Positions 33,639-42,735 of a DNA stretch of 64,000 nt are shown piece by piece. The notes beneath the pieces are model-generated. The model saw nothing but the letters and a program-made list of their open reading frames with translations. It was not told the origin of the DNA and did no database searches. The translations under genes were made by a program, and so were the position numbers. This DNA comes from Streptomyces lunaelactis (GTDB lineage Bacteria > Actinomycetota > Actinomycetes > Streptomycetales > Streptomycetaceae), in contig NZ_CP026304.1 of assembly GCF_003054555.1 (NCBI RefSeq), positions 4,030,001-4,094,000 of the forward strand, given 5' to 3'. Every line of letters starts with the position of its first letter. The first letter of the stretch is position 1.

Positions 33639-34538
33639 TCAGTTGTGCCTGATCAGTGAGTCGACCAGACCAGCGCGGGTGTTGGGGTAGTCGAGCGGAA
33701 CGATGCCGAGGCCGCGCCAGCCGCTCGCCTCGGAGCCGTTGATGAAGCTGTGCACCCTCGGGTTGAGGTTGTCGGAGTTCCAGCGCGGCGGCAGCGACGC
33801 GGAGGTGCTCACGAAGTTGATGTACATCTTGCCGGGCTGCTGGACGGCCTTGCGGAAGTGCGCCTCGATCTTGGGGTACTTGGCGTTCGGCAGGGCGTTC
33901 CAGTCGTCCTGGAGGTCGAAGACGCCACCGTCCCACCATTTGACGCCCGGCAGTCCGCCGTTGTCGGCGATGAGGACGACCTTGCCGCGGGCCTGGCCGA
34001 GCGAGGGGAGACCGTCGCCGATGTGGAACAGCGAGCGCCAGCCCCTGTTGCCGAGGTAGTCGTCGAAGATGGCGCGGAAGGTGGCGTCGCTGTCCGAGGA
34101 GTACTCCTGCTTGACGCGCATCAGGACGGTCTCGGAGGGGTGGGCGTTCAGGAAGTCGCGGCAGTAGATGAGCACATCGCCGAACATGATGTTCTGGAAG
34201 GCCGCTCCGTGGTGGATGGCGAAGGAGCCTCCGGTGACCCGGCAGCGTATGTCGAGGAAGCGGATGCCGCTGTTCAACTGGTCGGCGATGGTGGTGTTCT
34301 GGCACTGGGCCCAGAGTCCGCCGAAGCGGGCGCCGGAGTCGTGAGTGCCGGGGATCGTCAGGCGCTGGAGGGCGGTGGCGTCGCCGAAGCCTGCCAGCCA
34401 GTCCTGGGTGCCGAGTGCGCTGCGCGTGCCGAGTGCGCTGCGCGGTGCGGCGGCAGCGGCGGCGGGTGCGCCGCCGATGACCGCTGCGGCGGACGCAAGG
34501 GCTGCGCCCGCCAGGAAACCACGTCTGCTCAGGGGCAT
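33639..34538 (-). CDS. Secreted phosphatidylinositol-specific phospholipase C-type enzyme
   Basis: A 299-residue exported protein. Signal peptide MPLSRRGFLAGAALASAAAVIGG, with a twin-Arg (SRRGFLAG) suggesting Tat export, then the PLC X domain. The catalytic His pair lies in IPGTHDSGARF and AIHHGAAFQNI, with RFLDIRCR and KVVLIADN as further conserved motifs. Bacterial PI-PLCs cleave phosphatidylinositol without Ca. An exact 18 bp tandem duplication (34408-34443) doubles SALGTR just after the signal peptide. Upstream a terminator separates it from the 5'-nucleotidase gene. Confidence 0.85.
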   Translation of the reverse strand: MPLSRRGFLAGAALASAAAVIGGAPAAAAAAPRSALGTRSALGTQDWLAGFGDATALQRLTIPGTHDSGARFGGLWAQCQNTTIADQLNSGIRFLDIRCRVTGGSFAIHHGAAFQNIMFGDVLIYCRDFLNAHPSETVLMRVKQEYSSDSDATFRAIFDDYLGNRGWRSLFHIGDGLPSLGQARGKVVLIADNGGLPGVKWWDGGVFDLQDDWNALPNAKYPKIEAHFRKAVQQPGKMYINFVSTSASLPPRWNSDNLNPRVHSFINGSEASGWRGLGIVPLDYPNTRAGLVDSLIRHN

Positions 34539-34658
34539 GTGACGTCTCCTTCGTCGGCCTCCGCGGCCGTGGGGGCGGACCGCGGTCGGCACCCGGGATG
34601 ATGGCAGACATGGCCATGACATAGGAGACCTCGGGACGAACAAGAGGCGCACGCGAAA

Positions 34659-34689
34659 GGGCGGCGAGCCTCAGGAAGGCCCGCCGCCC
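34659..34689. terminator. Hairpin terminator after the 5'-nucleotidase gene
   Basis: GGGCGGC (34659-34665) pairs with GCCGCCC (34683-34689), with a nested GCCT/AGGC stem inside. It is 20 bases after the 5'-nucleotidase stop on the minus strand. Confidence 0.65.
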
Positions 34690-34709
34690 CAACTACTGCG
34701 TAGTGACTG

Positions 34710-36509
34710 CTACTTGACGACCGTGATCCGGCCCGTCGCCGGCGGCGCGAGCGGCGCGCTCGCGCTGGAGTGCGCGGCCAGATACGCGTTCAGCATCTCC
34801 AGGTCGGAGGCGCCGACGAGCTTGTTCCTGTGCTCCTTCAGCACGGGGAAGCCGTCGCCGCCGCCCGCCAGGAACTCGTTCATCGCGACCCGGTAGGTCT
34901 TCGCCGGGTCGATCGCCTCGCCGTTCAGCTTGACCGAGGAATCCACGACCCGGTCGGCGCCGGTCTTCGTCAGATCCAGGGTGTAGGTGAAGCCCTTCGA
35001 CACCTGGAGGATCTTCGGGACGGCCTGGTTCGCCCCGCTGACCTGCTGCTTGAGCGTGGTGATCAGCTGGGCGCCGGTCAGGTCGACGACGTTCATCATG
35101 TTGGTGAACGGCTGCACGGTGAACGCCTCGCCGTACGTCACGACGCCGTCGCCCTCGCTGCCGGTCGCCTTGTGGACCAGGCCCGCGCGGATGCCGCCCG
35201 GGTTCATGATCGCGAGCTGCGCCCCGCCCTTGTCCGCCGGCGCGAGACCCTCCAGCTGTGCATCCGTGATCAGATTGCCCAGCGGCTTCTCGGGCGCGTC
35301 GAAGGGGTTGTCGATGTCGGCGGAGATAAAGCCGACCGGCCGGCTCGCGATCGGCGCGGCCAGCGTGTTCCACCGCTGGATCAGCCGGGTCATGTCCTCG
35401 GCCTTCGGCACGTCACGGGTGACGACGTGGTTCGCGGAGGCGACGGCGGTACGGACGATGTCGTTCGTACGACGGTCGTAGGTGAGCGTCGTGTCGGTGT
35501 ACAGCTTGCCGAACGAGGCCGCCGACGTGACCGTGCGAGGCTTGCCCGACGGGTCCGGGATCGAGCACGCGTACGCCTGGTGCGTGTGACCGGTCACCAG
35601 GGCGTCGACCTGCGGGCTGACCTTCTTGGCGATGTCGACGATCGGTCCCGAGACGCCGTTGCCGGGGCCGGGGCTGTCGCAGTTGTAGTTGTACGAGGAG
35701 GAGGCCGGGGCCCCGCCCTCGTGGATCAGCGCGACGATCGACTTGACGCCCTTGCGCTCAAGGATCTTGGTGTACTTGTTGATCGTCTCGACCTCGTCGC
35801 CGAACTTCAGGCCCTTGACGCCCTCGGCGGTGACGATGTCCGGGGTGCCCTCGAGGGTCACTCCGATGAAGCCGATCCTGACCCCGTTCTTCTTCCAGAT
35901 GAAGTACGGGTCGAGCAGCGGCCTGCCGGTCTTCTCCTTCGTCACGTTGGCGGCGAGATACGGGAAGTCCGCTCCCTGGAACCCCTCGCCCTCCACGTAG
36001 CAGCCGTCGGTCTTGTGACAGCCGCCGTTCTGCAGCCGGGCGAGCTCCTTGGCGCCTTCGTCGAACTCGTGGTTGCCGACGGAGGTGACGTCGAGATCCA
36101 GCTTGTTCAGGGCCTCGATGGTCGGCTCGTCGTGGAAGAGCCCGGAGAGCAGCGGCGAAGCGCCGACCATGTCACCGGCGGCGGCGGTGACGGAGTACTT
36201 GCTGTCCTTGCGGGCCTCGCGCAGATGCGTGGCGAGGTACTCCACGCCGCCCGCGTCGATCGTCCTGGTCGTGCCGTCCTCGTTGGTGTGCGTGACCCGG
36301 CCGGCCGAGCCGGCGGGCGGCTCCAGGTTTCCGTGCAGGTCGTTGAAGGACAGCAGCTGTACGTCCACAGTGCGGCTCTGTCCGTGGCCGTGTCCGTGGC
36401 CGCTCTCCTGGGCGCCTGCGGGCATCGCGGCGACCAGCGCGCCGGCGGTGGTCAGCCCGGCAACTGCGGCGAGTATGCGGCGGCGGGTCTTGTGCGGTGT
36501 CGCTGACAT
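34710..36509 (-). CDS. Secreted 5'-nucleotidase/metallophosphatase
   Basis: A 599-residue exported enzyme hydrolysing nucleotides or cyclic nucleotides to nucleosides and phosphate. Signal peptide MSATPHKTRRRILAAVAGLTTAG...AGAQES. The N-terminal metallophosphoesterase domain has LLSFNDLHGNLEPP, AAGDMVGASPLLSG, SVGNHEFDEG, and GHTHQAY. The C-terminal 5_nucleotid_C domain has NPGGIRAGL, FTVQPFTNMM, and NEFLAGGGDGFPVL. His-rich SGHGHGHGQ follows the signal. Start ATG 36509. It lies in the phosphate-related neighbourhood, so a phosphate-scavenging role is plausible, but I see no clear PhoP box upstream. Confidence 0.9.
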   Translation of the reverse strand: MSATPHKTRRRILAAVAGLTTAGALVAAMPAGAQESGHGHGHGQSRTVDVQLLSFNDLHGNLEPPAGSAGRVTHTNEDGTTRTIDAGGVEYLATHLREARKDSKYSVTAAAGDMVGASPLLSGLFHDEPTIEALNKLDLDVTSVGNHEFDEGAKELARLQNGGCHKTDGCYVEGEGFQGADFPYLAANVTKEKTGRPLLDPYFIWKKNGVRIGFIGVTLEGTPDIVTAEGVKGLKFGDEVETINKYTKILERKGVKSIVALIHEGGAPASSSYNYNCDSPGPGNGVSGPIVDIAKKVSPQVDALVTGHTHQAYACSIPDPSGKPRTVTSAASFGKLYTDTTLTYDRRTNDIVRTAVASANHVVTRDVPKAEDMTRLIQRWNTLAAPIASRPVGFISADIDNPFDAPEKPLGNLITDAQLEGLAPADKGGAQLAIMNPGGIRAGLVHKATGSEGDGVVTYGEAFTVQPFTNMMNVVDLTGAQLITTLKQQVSGANQAVPKILQVSKGFTYTLDLTKTGADRVVDSSVKLNGEAIDPAKTYRVAMNEFLAGGGDGFPVLKEHRNKLVGASDLEMLNAYLAAHSSASAPLAPPATGRITVVK

Positions 36510-36705
36510 CTGTCCCCTTGTCAGTTCAGCGTGGTGTGTGGGATGCGAGCGGCAGCCTAGAGTCAACGCGCGTAGCGCGACAGGGGGGTACGGGTTACAA
36601 GCTGGTTGCCTTCGTTCGTCAACAGGCGTTTCTTCGCACCGCCGGACAACTTTGCCGAGCCGCGCGGATCCCCCGCCCGCCACCCCCCCGCCGTACTCTC
36701 GAGCT

Positions 36706-37629
36706 ATGACGATTGACGCAGCAGCCCTCGAGCCCGGGCGGCAGATCCAGACCCTTGATGAGCTCACGCCCGAGCAGGCCCAGGCCGTGCTCGCGCTGCT
36801 CGGTGACGCCGCCCGGTCCGACGGAATGCAGGCCGTCTCCGAGCAGGGGCGGCTGCAGCTGCGCGGCGGGAAGCGGGAGGGTGTACGGCATCTGCTCCTC
36901 ACCGTCGGCGGCGATCTCGTCGGGTACGCGCAGCTGGAGGACACCGACCCCGTCGAGGCCCCGGCCGCCGAGCTCGTCGTGCATCCCTCGCAGCGGGGGC
37001 GCGGGCACGGGCGGGCGCTGGGGACCGCGTTGCTGGGGACTTCCGGGAAGCGGCTGCGGGTCTGGGCGCACGGCGGGAAGTCCGCGGCGCGGCATCTGGC
37101 CCAGGTGCTCGGACTGACCCTCTTCCGTGAACTGCGCCAGCTGCGGCGGCCGTTGAGCCCGATGGACATCGCCGAGCCCGTGTTCCCGGCCGGCGTCACC
37201 GTACGCACCTTCGCGCCGGGGCAGGACGACGCCGCCTGGCTCGCCGTGAACGCCGCCGCCTTTGCCCACCACCCCGAGCAGGGTTCACTCACCCAGCGGG
37301 ACCTCGACGACCGCAAGGCCGAGCCGTGGTTCGACCCCAAGGGCTTCTTCCTCGCCGAGCGCGACGGTGAGCTCATCGGCTTCCACTGGACGAAGGTGCA
37401 CGCCGATGAGCACCTGGGCGAGGTGTACGTCGTCGGCATCCGCCCGGACGCGCAGGGCGGCGGCCTCGGCAAGGCCCTCACCGCGATCGGCCTGCGCCAT
37501 CTCGCCGCCGAGGGGCTCCCGACCGCGATGCTCTACGTCGACGCGGACAACACGTCGGCGGTGACGATGTACGAGCGCCTCGGCTTCGTCACGCACGAGG
37601 TGGACCTCATGTACCGCACGGAGTCCTGA
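36706..37629 (+). CDS. mshD: Mycothiol synthase
   Basis: A 307-residue enzyme catalysing the last step of mycothiol synthesis, transferring acetyl from acetyl-CoA to Cys-GlcN-Ins. It has two GNAT domains: the N-terminal one with VHPSQRGRGHGRALGTALL (~93-111) and the active C-terminal one with VVGIRPDAQGGGLGKALTAIGLRHL (~243-267), ending DNTSAVTMYERLGFVTHEVDLMYR. TACTCT at 36694-36699 lies 6 bases before the ATG, so the mRNA is probably leaderless. Full length. The next 290 bases contain only a doubtful 22-codon ORF (37643-37711). Confidence 0.93.
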   Translation: MTIDAAALEPGRQIQTLDELTPEQAQAVLALLGDAARSDGMQAVSEQGRLQLRGGKREGVRHLLLTVGGDLVGYAQLEDTDPVEAPAAELVVHPSQRGRGHGRALGTALLGTSGKRLRVWAHGGKSAARHLAQVLGLTLFRELRQLRRPLSPMDIAEPVFPAGVTVRTFAPGQDDAAWLAVNAAAFAHHPEQGSLTQRDLDDRKAEPWFDPKGFFLAERDGELIGFHWTKVHADEHLGEVYVVGIRPDAQGGGLGKALTAIGLRHLAAEGLPTAMLYVDADNTSAVTMYERLGFVTHEVDLMYRTES

Positions 37630-37922
37630 CCGGTTCCAGACCGTGATCGTGCCCGCTCTTGCCGTAGCCGCCACAGCCGCAGCATGCTGGCTGCGCCGAC
37701 GCCACCACTGACGTACGCACCCCACGGGGCCCGCCAAGATCGACTCCTGCGGGCCCTGTCCCGCTTTCCCTCACGTCATGTCGTCGTTACCGGCCATTCA
37801 GACGCCCTTGCGACCCTCTCTCAATGCAGCCCGCTGTGCCCGCCTCCCCCAACGGCAAGATTCCCCTCACCCCGGCCCTCTCCGACGCGCCCGTAATGCC
37901 CTTGACGCAGGAGAATGGGTCC

Positions 37923-40151
37923 ATGAGTCAGCAGCCCGCCGAGGTACCGGTCCAGCACCCCCAGCCGTCCGTCGGTTCCATAGCCGCGCACCGCCCGCAC
38001 ACAGTCGCGGCCACGGTGTCGGACCTGGAGCCGGATCTCGATGCCGATCTCGACGCGTACGAGGAAGAGCACGACGGAACCGGCGCAGAACTGCCCCAGG
38101 GACGGTTCCTCGACCGCGAGCGCAGCTGGCTCGCGTTCAACGAGCGCGTCCTCGAGCTCGCCGAGGATCCGGCCACCCCGCTCCTCGAACGGGCGAATTT
38201 CCTCGCGATCTTCGCGTCCAACCTGGACGAGTTCTTCATGGTCCGCGTGGCCGGTCTGAAGCGGCGCATCGCGACCGGTGTCGCCACCCGTTCCGCGTCC
38301 GGCCTGCAGCCCCGCGAAGTGCTGGACCTGATCTGGACCCGCTCCCGCGAGCTCATGGCCCGGCACGCCGCCTGTTACCAGCAGGACGTGGCCCCGGCGC
38401 TCGCCGAGGAGTCGATCCACCTCATCCGCTGGCCCGAGCTCACGGAGAAGGAGCAGGCCCGCCTCTTCACGCTCTTCCGGCAGCAGATCTTCCCGGTGCT
38501 GACCCCGCTGGCCGTGGACCCGGCGCACCCCTTCCCGTACATCTCGGGACTCTCGCTGAACCTCGCGGTGATCGTGCGCAACCCCGTCAGCGGCCACCGC
38601 CACTTCGCCCGGGTGAAGGTCCCGCCGCTGCTGTCCCGCTTCCTGGAGGCCTCCCCGCAGCGGTACGTCCCCCTGGAGGACGTCATCGCCGCGCATCTGG
38701 AGGAGCTGTTCCCCGGCATGGAGGTGCTCGGGCACCACATGTTCCGGGTGACCAGGAACGAGGACCTGGAGGTCGAGGAGGACGACGCCGAGAACCTCCT
38801 GCAGGCGCTGGAGAAGGAGCTCATGCGGCGCCGCTTCGGCCCGCCGGTGCGGCTCGAGGTCGAGGAGTCCATCGATCCGTACGTGCTCGACCTGCTGGTC
38901 CGCGAGCTGAAGATGTCCGACGCCGAGCTCTTCCCGCTGCCGGGGCCGCTCGATCTGACCGGGCTCTTCGGCATCGCGGCGCTGGACCGGCCCGAGCTGA
39001 AGTTCCCGAAGTTCGTCGCGGGCACCCACCGCGAACTCGCCGAGGTCGAGTCGGCGTCCGCGCCCGACATCTTCATGGCGCTGCGCGAGCGTGACGTACT
39101 GCTGCACCACCCGTACGACTCGTTCTCGACCTCCGTCCAGGCCTTCCTGGAGCAGGCCGCGGCCGACCCGGACGTGCTGGCCATCAAGCAGACGCTGTAC
39201 CGCACCTCCGGCGACTCCCCGATCGTGGACGCGCTGATAGACGCCGCCGAGTCGGGCAAGCAGGTCCTGGTACTCGTCGAGATCAAGGCCCGCTTCGACG
39301 AGCAGGCCAACATCAAGTGGGCGCGCAAGCTGGAGGAGTCCGGCTGCCATGTCGTCTACGGCCTCGTCGGCCTGAAGACCCACTGCAAGCTGTCGCTGGT
39401 GGTCCGTCAGGAGGGCGAGACGCTGCGCCGCTACTCGCACGTCGGGACCGGCAACTACCACCCGAAGACGGCCCGGCTCTACGAGGACCTGGGGCTGCTG
39501 ACCGCCGACCCGCAGGTCGGCGCCGACCTCTCGGACCTGTTCAACCGGCTGTCGGGATACTCGCGCCGCGAGACGTACCGCCGCCTCCTGGTCGCCCCCA
39601 AGTCCCTGCGCGACGGACTCATCTCGCGAATAAACAAGGAAGTCGCGCACCACCGCGCCGGACGCCCCGCCCACGTACGCATCAAGGTCAACTCGATGGT
39701 GGACGAGGCGATCATCGACGCCTGCTACCGGGCGGCGATGGCGGGCGTGCCGGTGGACATCTGGGTACGCGGCATCTGCGCGATACGCCCCGGAGTCGCC
39801 GGCCTCTCGGAGAACGTCCGGGTGCGCTCGATCCTCGGCCGCTTCCTGGAGCACTCCCGGGTCTTCGCCTTCGGCAACGGCGGCGAGCCCGAAATCTGGT
39901 TCGGCAGCGCCGACATGATGCACCGCAACCTCGACCGCCGTATCGAGGCACTGGTACGGGTCACCGACCCGGCCCACCGCGCGGCCCTCACCCGGCTCCT
40001 TGAGATGGGCATGTCCGACAGCTCGTCCTCCTGGCACCTCGGCCCGGACGGCGCCTGGACCCGGCATGCCACGGACCCGGAAGGCCAGCCGCTGCGGCAC
40101 GTACAGGAGACGCTCATAGACGCCCGGAGGCGCCGGCGTGCACAGCCCTGA
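37923..40151 (+). CDS. ppk: Polyphosphate kinase 1
   Basis: A 742-residue enzyme making polyphosphate from ATP reversibly. An acidic N-terminal extension of ~65 residues ([23 protein letters not shown]) precedes the N domain ([52 protein letters not shown]). The catalytic core carries the autophosphorylated His in [17 protein letters not shown] (~506) and a second His in [35 protein letters not shown]. Start ATG 37923 with AGGAGAA at 8 bases. In S. lividans and S. coelicolor it is PhoP-controlled and affects antibiotic production. It overlaps the CHAD gene by 14 bases. Confidence 0.95.
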   Translation: MSQQPAEVPVQHPQPSVGSIAAHRPHTVAATVSDLEPDLDADLDAYEEEHDGTGAELPQGRFLDRERSWLAFNERVLELAEDPATPLLERANFLAIFASNLDEFFMVRVAGLKRRIATGVATRSASGLQPREVLDLIWTRSRELMARHAACYQQDVAPALAEESIHLIRWPELTEKEQARLFTLFRQQIFPVLTPLAVDPAHPFPYISGLSLNLAVIVRNPVSGHRHFARVKVPPLLSRFLEASPQRYVPLEDVIAAHLEELFPGMEVLGHHMFRVTRNEDLEVEEDDAENLLQALEKELMRRRFGPPVRLEVEESIDPYVLDLLVRELKMSDAELFPLPGPLDLTGLFGIAALDRPELKFPKFVAGTHRELAEVESASAPDIFMALRERDVLLHHPYDSFSTSVQAFLEQAAADPDVLAIKQTLYRTSGDSPIVDALIDAAESGKQVLVLVEIKARFDEQANIKWARKLEESGCHVVYGLVGLKTHCKLSLVVRQEGETLRRYSHVGTGNYHPKTARLYEDLGLLTADPQVGADLSDLFNRLSGYSRRETYRRLLVAPKSLRDGLISRINKEVAHHRAGRPAHVRIKVNSMVDEAIIDACYRAAMAGVPVDIWVRGICAIRPGVAGLSENVRVRSILGRFLEHSRVFAFGNGGEPEIWFGSADMMHRNLDRRIEALVRVTDPAHRAALTRLLEMGMSDSSSSWHLGPDGAWTRHATDPEGQPLRHVQETLIDARRRRRAQP

Positions 40152-41271
40152 TATTTCCCGGCGGGACTCTGCCGTCGTCCCCGGTCTCCCGGCCACGGCG
40201 GGCGAGGCCCTGGCCCGGTATCTCCATGCGCAGGCGGGCGACTTCCTGCGCAGTCTGCGCCTGCACAGCGAGAGCGGCGCGGACACGGCGGGCGTGGCCG
40301 AAGCGGCCCGCGCGCTGCGCCAGGCGTCCCGGCGCATCAGCGGGACGCTGCACACCTTCCGGCCGCTGCTCGACCCGGCCTGGGCGGACGACCTGCGTAC
40401 GGAACTGGCCTGGCTGTCCGCGACCCTGGCCCAGGAGCACGCCTTCACCTCGCGGCTCGGCCGGCTGCTCGAGGCGCTGGCCCGTCTCTCGGGCGCGACG
40501 CCGCTGCCGCCGGCGAGGGGAGAAGTCGGCGCGCTCAAGGACGCCGCTCCCGAATCCGGTGAACCGTCCGGTGCGGCATCCGGTGCGGCATCCGCTGGGG
40601 CATCCACTGCGGCCGACGGCGCTCCCCGCGCCACCGGCGCGCTCACCGTGGGGGCCGCGCGGGCCGGGGCCCTGCTGGAGCGGCAGCTCACCCTCGCCCG
40701 GACCCGCGCCCACTCGGCCGCGCTCCAGGCACTGGGCTCCTCCCGGTTCCACGCCGTCGCCGACGCCGTGGCCGTACTCGCCTCCGAGCTGCCGCTGGGG
40801 CCGGTGGCCGCCGCCCCGGCCGTCGAGGCTCTGACGCCACCCGCGGAGTTTGCCGAGCGCCGGCTGCTCGAGGCCGTGGCCGGGCTGCCGCTGGCCCGGG
40901 CAGCCCATCCGTACAACGCCGAGGCCCTGGTGCACGGCCTCGCCGCCGCCTCGGCCGGGGAGGCGCAGGACTCCCCCTGGCACCAGGTGCGGCTGCTGCT
41001 GCGACTGCACCGGTACGCCCAGGAGGTGCTGCACCCCGAGGCGGACCCGGTGCTGTGCCACGCGGGGCTGATCCTCGACCGCCACCGCGACGCCGCCGAG
41101 GCAGCGGCTGCCGCGGCCACCGCCGCCCGTACGCCGCGTATCGCCCCGGCCACCGCGTACGCGCTCGGTGTGCTCCACGCGGACCAGCGGCACGAGGTGG
41201 AGGCCGCCCGCTTCGCCTTCCAGCAGGTGTGGCAGCGGGCGCCGGCCGCGACGCCCGTGACGGCCCCGTGA
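40138..41271 (+). CDS. CHAD-domain protein
   Basis: A 377-residue helical protein with two CHAD repeats rich in His, Arg and acidic residues ([56 protein letters not shown]; and [17 protein letters not shown]...). The two are separated by an Ala/Ser/Pro linker containing an [15 protein letters not shown] low-complexity stretch (~140-165). CHAD domains bind polyphosphate through a basic groove, and the start GTG 40138 overlaps the end of ppk, so this is a polyphosphate-binding partner translated with the kinase. No catalytic residues. Confidence 0.88.
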   Translation: MHSPDISRRDSAVVPGLPATAGEALARYLHAQAGDFLRSLRLHSESGADTAGVAEAARALRQASRRISGTLHTFRPLLDPAWADDLRTELAWLSATLAQEHAFTSRLGRLLEALARLSGATPLPPARGEVGALKDAAPESGEPSGAASGAASAGASTAADGAPRATGALTVGAARAGALLERQLTLARTRAHSAALQALGSSRFHAVADAVAVLASELPLGPVAAAPAVEALTPPAEFAERRLLEAVAGLPLARAAHPYNAEALVHGLAAASAGEAQDSPWHQVRLLLRLHRYAQEVLHPEADPVLCHAGLILDRHRDAAEAAAAAATAARTPRIAPATAYALGVLHADQRHEVEAARFAFQQVWQRAPAATPVTAP

Positions 41272-41335
41272 GAGACACACGGCAAGCGATCAAGAAAGCC
41301 GCACGTCAGAAGCGGTTTCTACGAGGAGCAGCCGT

Positions 41336-41764
41336 ATGAACAATGACTCAGTGATTCTCGCGGCGGGCTGCGTTCTGTGGCGTCGCTCGCCCTCGGGCGA
41401 CGGGATCGAGATTGCCCTGGTTCATCGACCCAAATGGAATGATTGGTCGCACCCGAAAGGCAAGCTGAAGCGCGGCGAGGACGCCCGGCAGGGAGCAGTA
41501 CGTGAGGTACTGGAGGAAACCGGCATGACGTGCGACCTGGGACCTGAGCTGCCCAACGCCCGCTACCAGGTCGAAGGCCGCCCCAAGGACGTCCGCTACT
41601 GGGCAGCCGAGGCCATGGGCGGTTCGTTCGAGCCGAACAGGGAGGTGGACCGCCTGGTGTGGCTGCCACCCGCTGAGGCATGCACCCGTCTGACGCAGGA
41701 CCGGGACCGGCAGCTCGTCCCCGCGCTCCTCGACACACTTCATGCGACCAAGGAGGGGCTGTAA
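41336..41764 (+). CDS. NUDIX hydrolase, MutT1-like
   Basis: A 142-residue NUDIX enzyme. The box GKLKRGEDARQGAVREVLEETGM (~42-64) fits the G-x5-E-x7-R-E-U-x-E-E-x-G pattern completely. PKWNDWSHPKG before it resembles MutT1/diadenosine-polyphosphate hydrolases. It starts ATG 41336 with GAGGAG upstream. It follows ppk and CHAD on the same strand, so a role in polyphosphate or oxidised-nucleotide cleanup is plausible. In S. coelicolor this gene directly precedes pstS; here a mobile element fragment is inserted after it. Confidence 0.88.
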   Translation: MNNDSVILAAGCVLWRRSPSGDGIEIALVHRPKWNDWSHPKGKLKRGEDARQGAVREVLEETGMTCDLGPELPNARYQVEGRPKDVRYWAAEAMGGSFEPNREVDRLVWLPPAEACTRLTQDRDRQLVPALLDTLHATKEGL

Positions 41765-41806
41765 GCAACCGGTGCGTGCCCACTGCCCGGACAGGGTCCA
41801 GGACGG

Positions 41807-42454
41807 TCAACCCGGTTCGCGGTACCAAGCGATCTGGTAGGCGGGAGTGATCGTGAGGGCAAAGTCCTCGCGGGCTGGGGCAACGCGCGGGAAGAGCGCG
41901 GCGAGCTCCTCGACCGTGTCCCACAGCATTCGCGGGCCGGTCTGCCGGACGTGGGCCACGGCGGTGGAGCCGTCCTCTGTCCACAAGCCGATGCCGGTCA
42001 GGCTGCCGCCCTCATCGGGCCATGAGCATGAGTTGCAGCCGGGTAGCGCGAGAGACATCGGGAACTTCAGCCGGTCAAGCACGTCTGGAAGGTGGACGAC
42101 GGTGTCCCTGGCCGGCTGCTCGGTCACGGCCGCGAAGTCCGGCGCCCTGCCGGGGGTACGGCGTGGCATGAAGTGTGCGGGGGTCGGAAGAAAGCGTCCC
42201 CGTGCGTGGCCAGGGCCTATGACGGTTGCCCGTACGACACCGAAGCCGATCGGGGCGACGACAACCGAGCCAGTGGAAGCCTGGCCGAGGAGCGCGGGCG
42301 GGATACAGCGGAGAGCAGCCGTGGCAATGATCCGACTGTAGGGTGCGCGGCCCGGGTGGCCGAGAGCGCCGTCCCCCGCTACGACGAAGGACTTCTGCCC
42401 GTACGTGGACAGGCGATCGGAGGCGAGCGCCACCAACTCGGGATCGATGTCCAT
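41807..42454 (-). pseudogene. Methyltransferase lacking its 5' half
   Basis: A 215-residue C-terminal remnant of a PCMT-like SAM methyltransferase. It begins within the cofactor fold at MDIDPELVALASDRLSTYGQKSFVVAGDGALGHP and continues IIATAALRCIPPALL to WYREPG, but motif I (the glycine-rich V/LEIGTGTGY loop) and everything before it are missing. The break at ~42455 coincides with the 5' truncation of the divergent XRE fragment, so one deletion probably removed both N-terminal halves. In other streptomycetes such methyltransferases sit beside XRE/TPR regulators. It is unlikely to be active. Confidence 0.7.
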
Positions 42455-42462
42455 GGTCAGCC

Positions 42463-42735
42463 ATGAAAGCGTCCCTTCGGGCGCAGCCGAAGAACGAACG
42501 GCAAGGGCGCGTGCATTCCCACGCGGTCATGGCCCAGCGCCAGTTCGAGCTGGGGCATCTCGAAGAGGCGTGCTCGACATGGGGCGCGTTCCTCGACGAC
42601 TACGTGATGCTGTCGACTGCTCGCGGTGACGAACACTTCGGGACGATGCGCAACCGCATCGCCCCCTACCGCAAGGTACGTGCTGTCCGGGATCTGGACG
42701 CGCGTGCTCGGCAGGTCGCTGCCCTCAAGCGATGA
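42463..42735 (+). pseudogene. C-terminal fragment of an XRE/TPR regulator
   Basis: About 90 residues match the end of streptomycete XRE-family regulators with TPR-like C-terminal domains: HSHAVMAQRQFELGHLEEACSTWGAFLDDYV... then MRNRIAPYRKVRAVRDLDARARQVAALKR. The N-terminal helix-turn-helix is missing, and there is no plausible start with a ribosome site. Recognisable similarity begins around 42490. It ends by overlapping the tail of the integrase by 11 bases, tail to tail. Confidence 0.65.

Noticed and set aside
36510..37481. Upstream extension of the 5'-nucleotidase frame
   Set aside because: Antisense to mshD; the signal peptide begins at 36509.
37643..37711. 22-codon ORF after mshD
   Set aside because: No ribosome site and no recalled homologue; Ala-rich sequence occurs by chance here.
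37821..41285. Very long open frame opposite ppk and the CHAD gene
   Set aside because: It is antisense to two clear genes, Arg/Gly/Gln-rich with no domain, and only reflects low stop density in GC-rich DNA.
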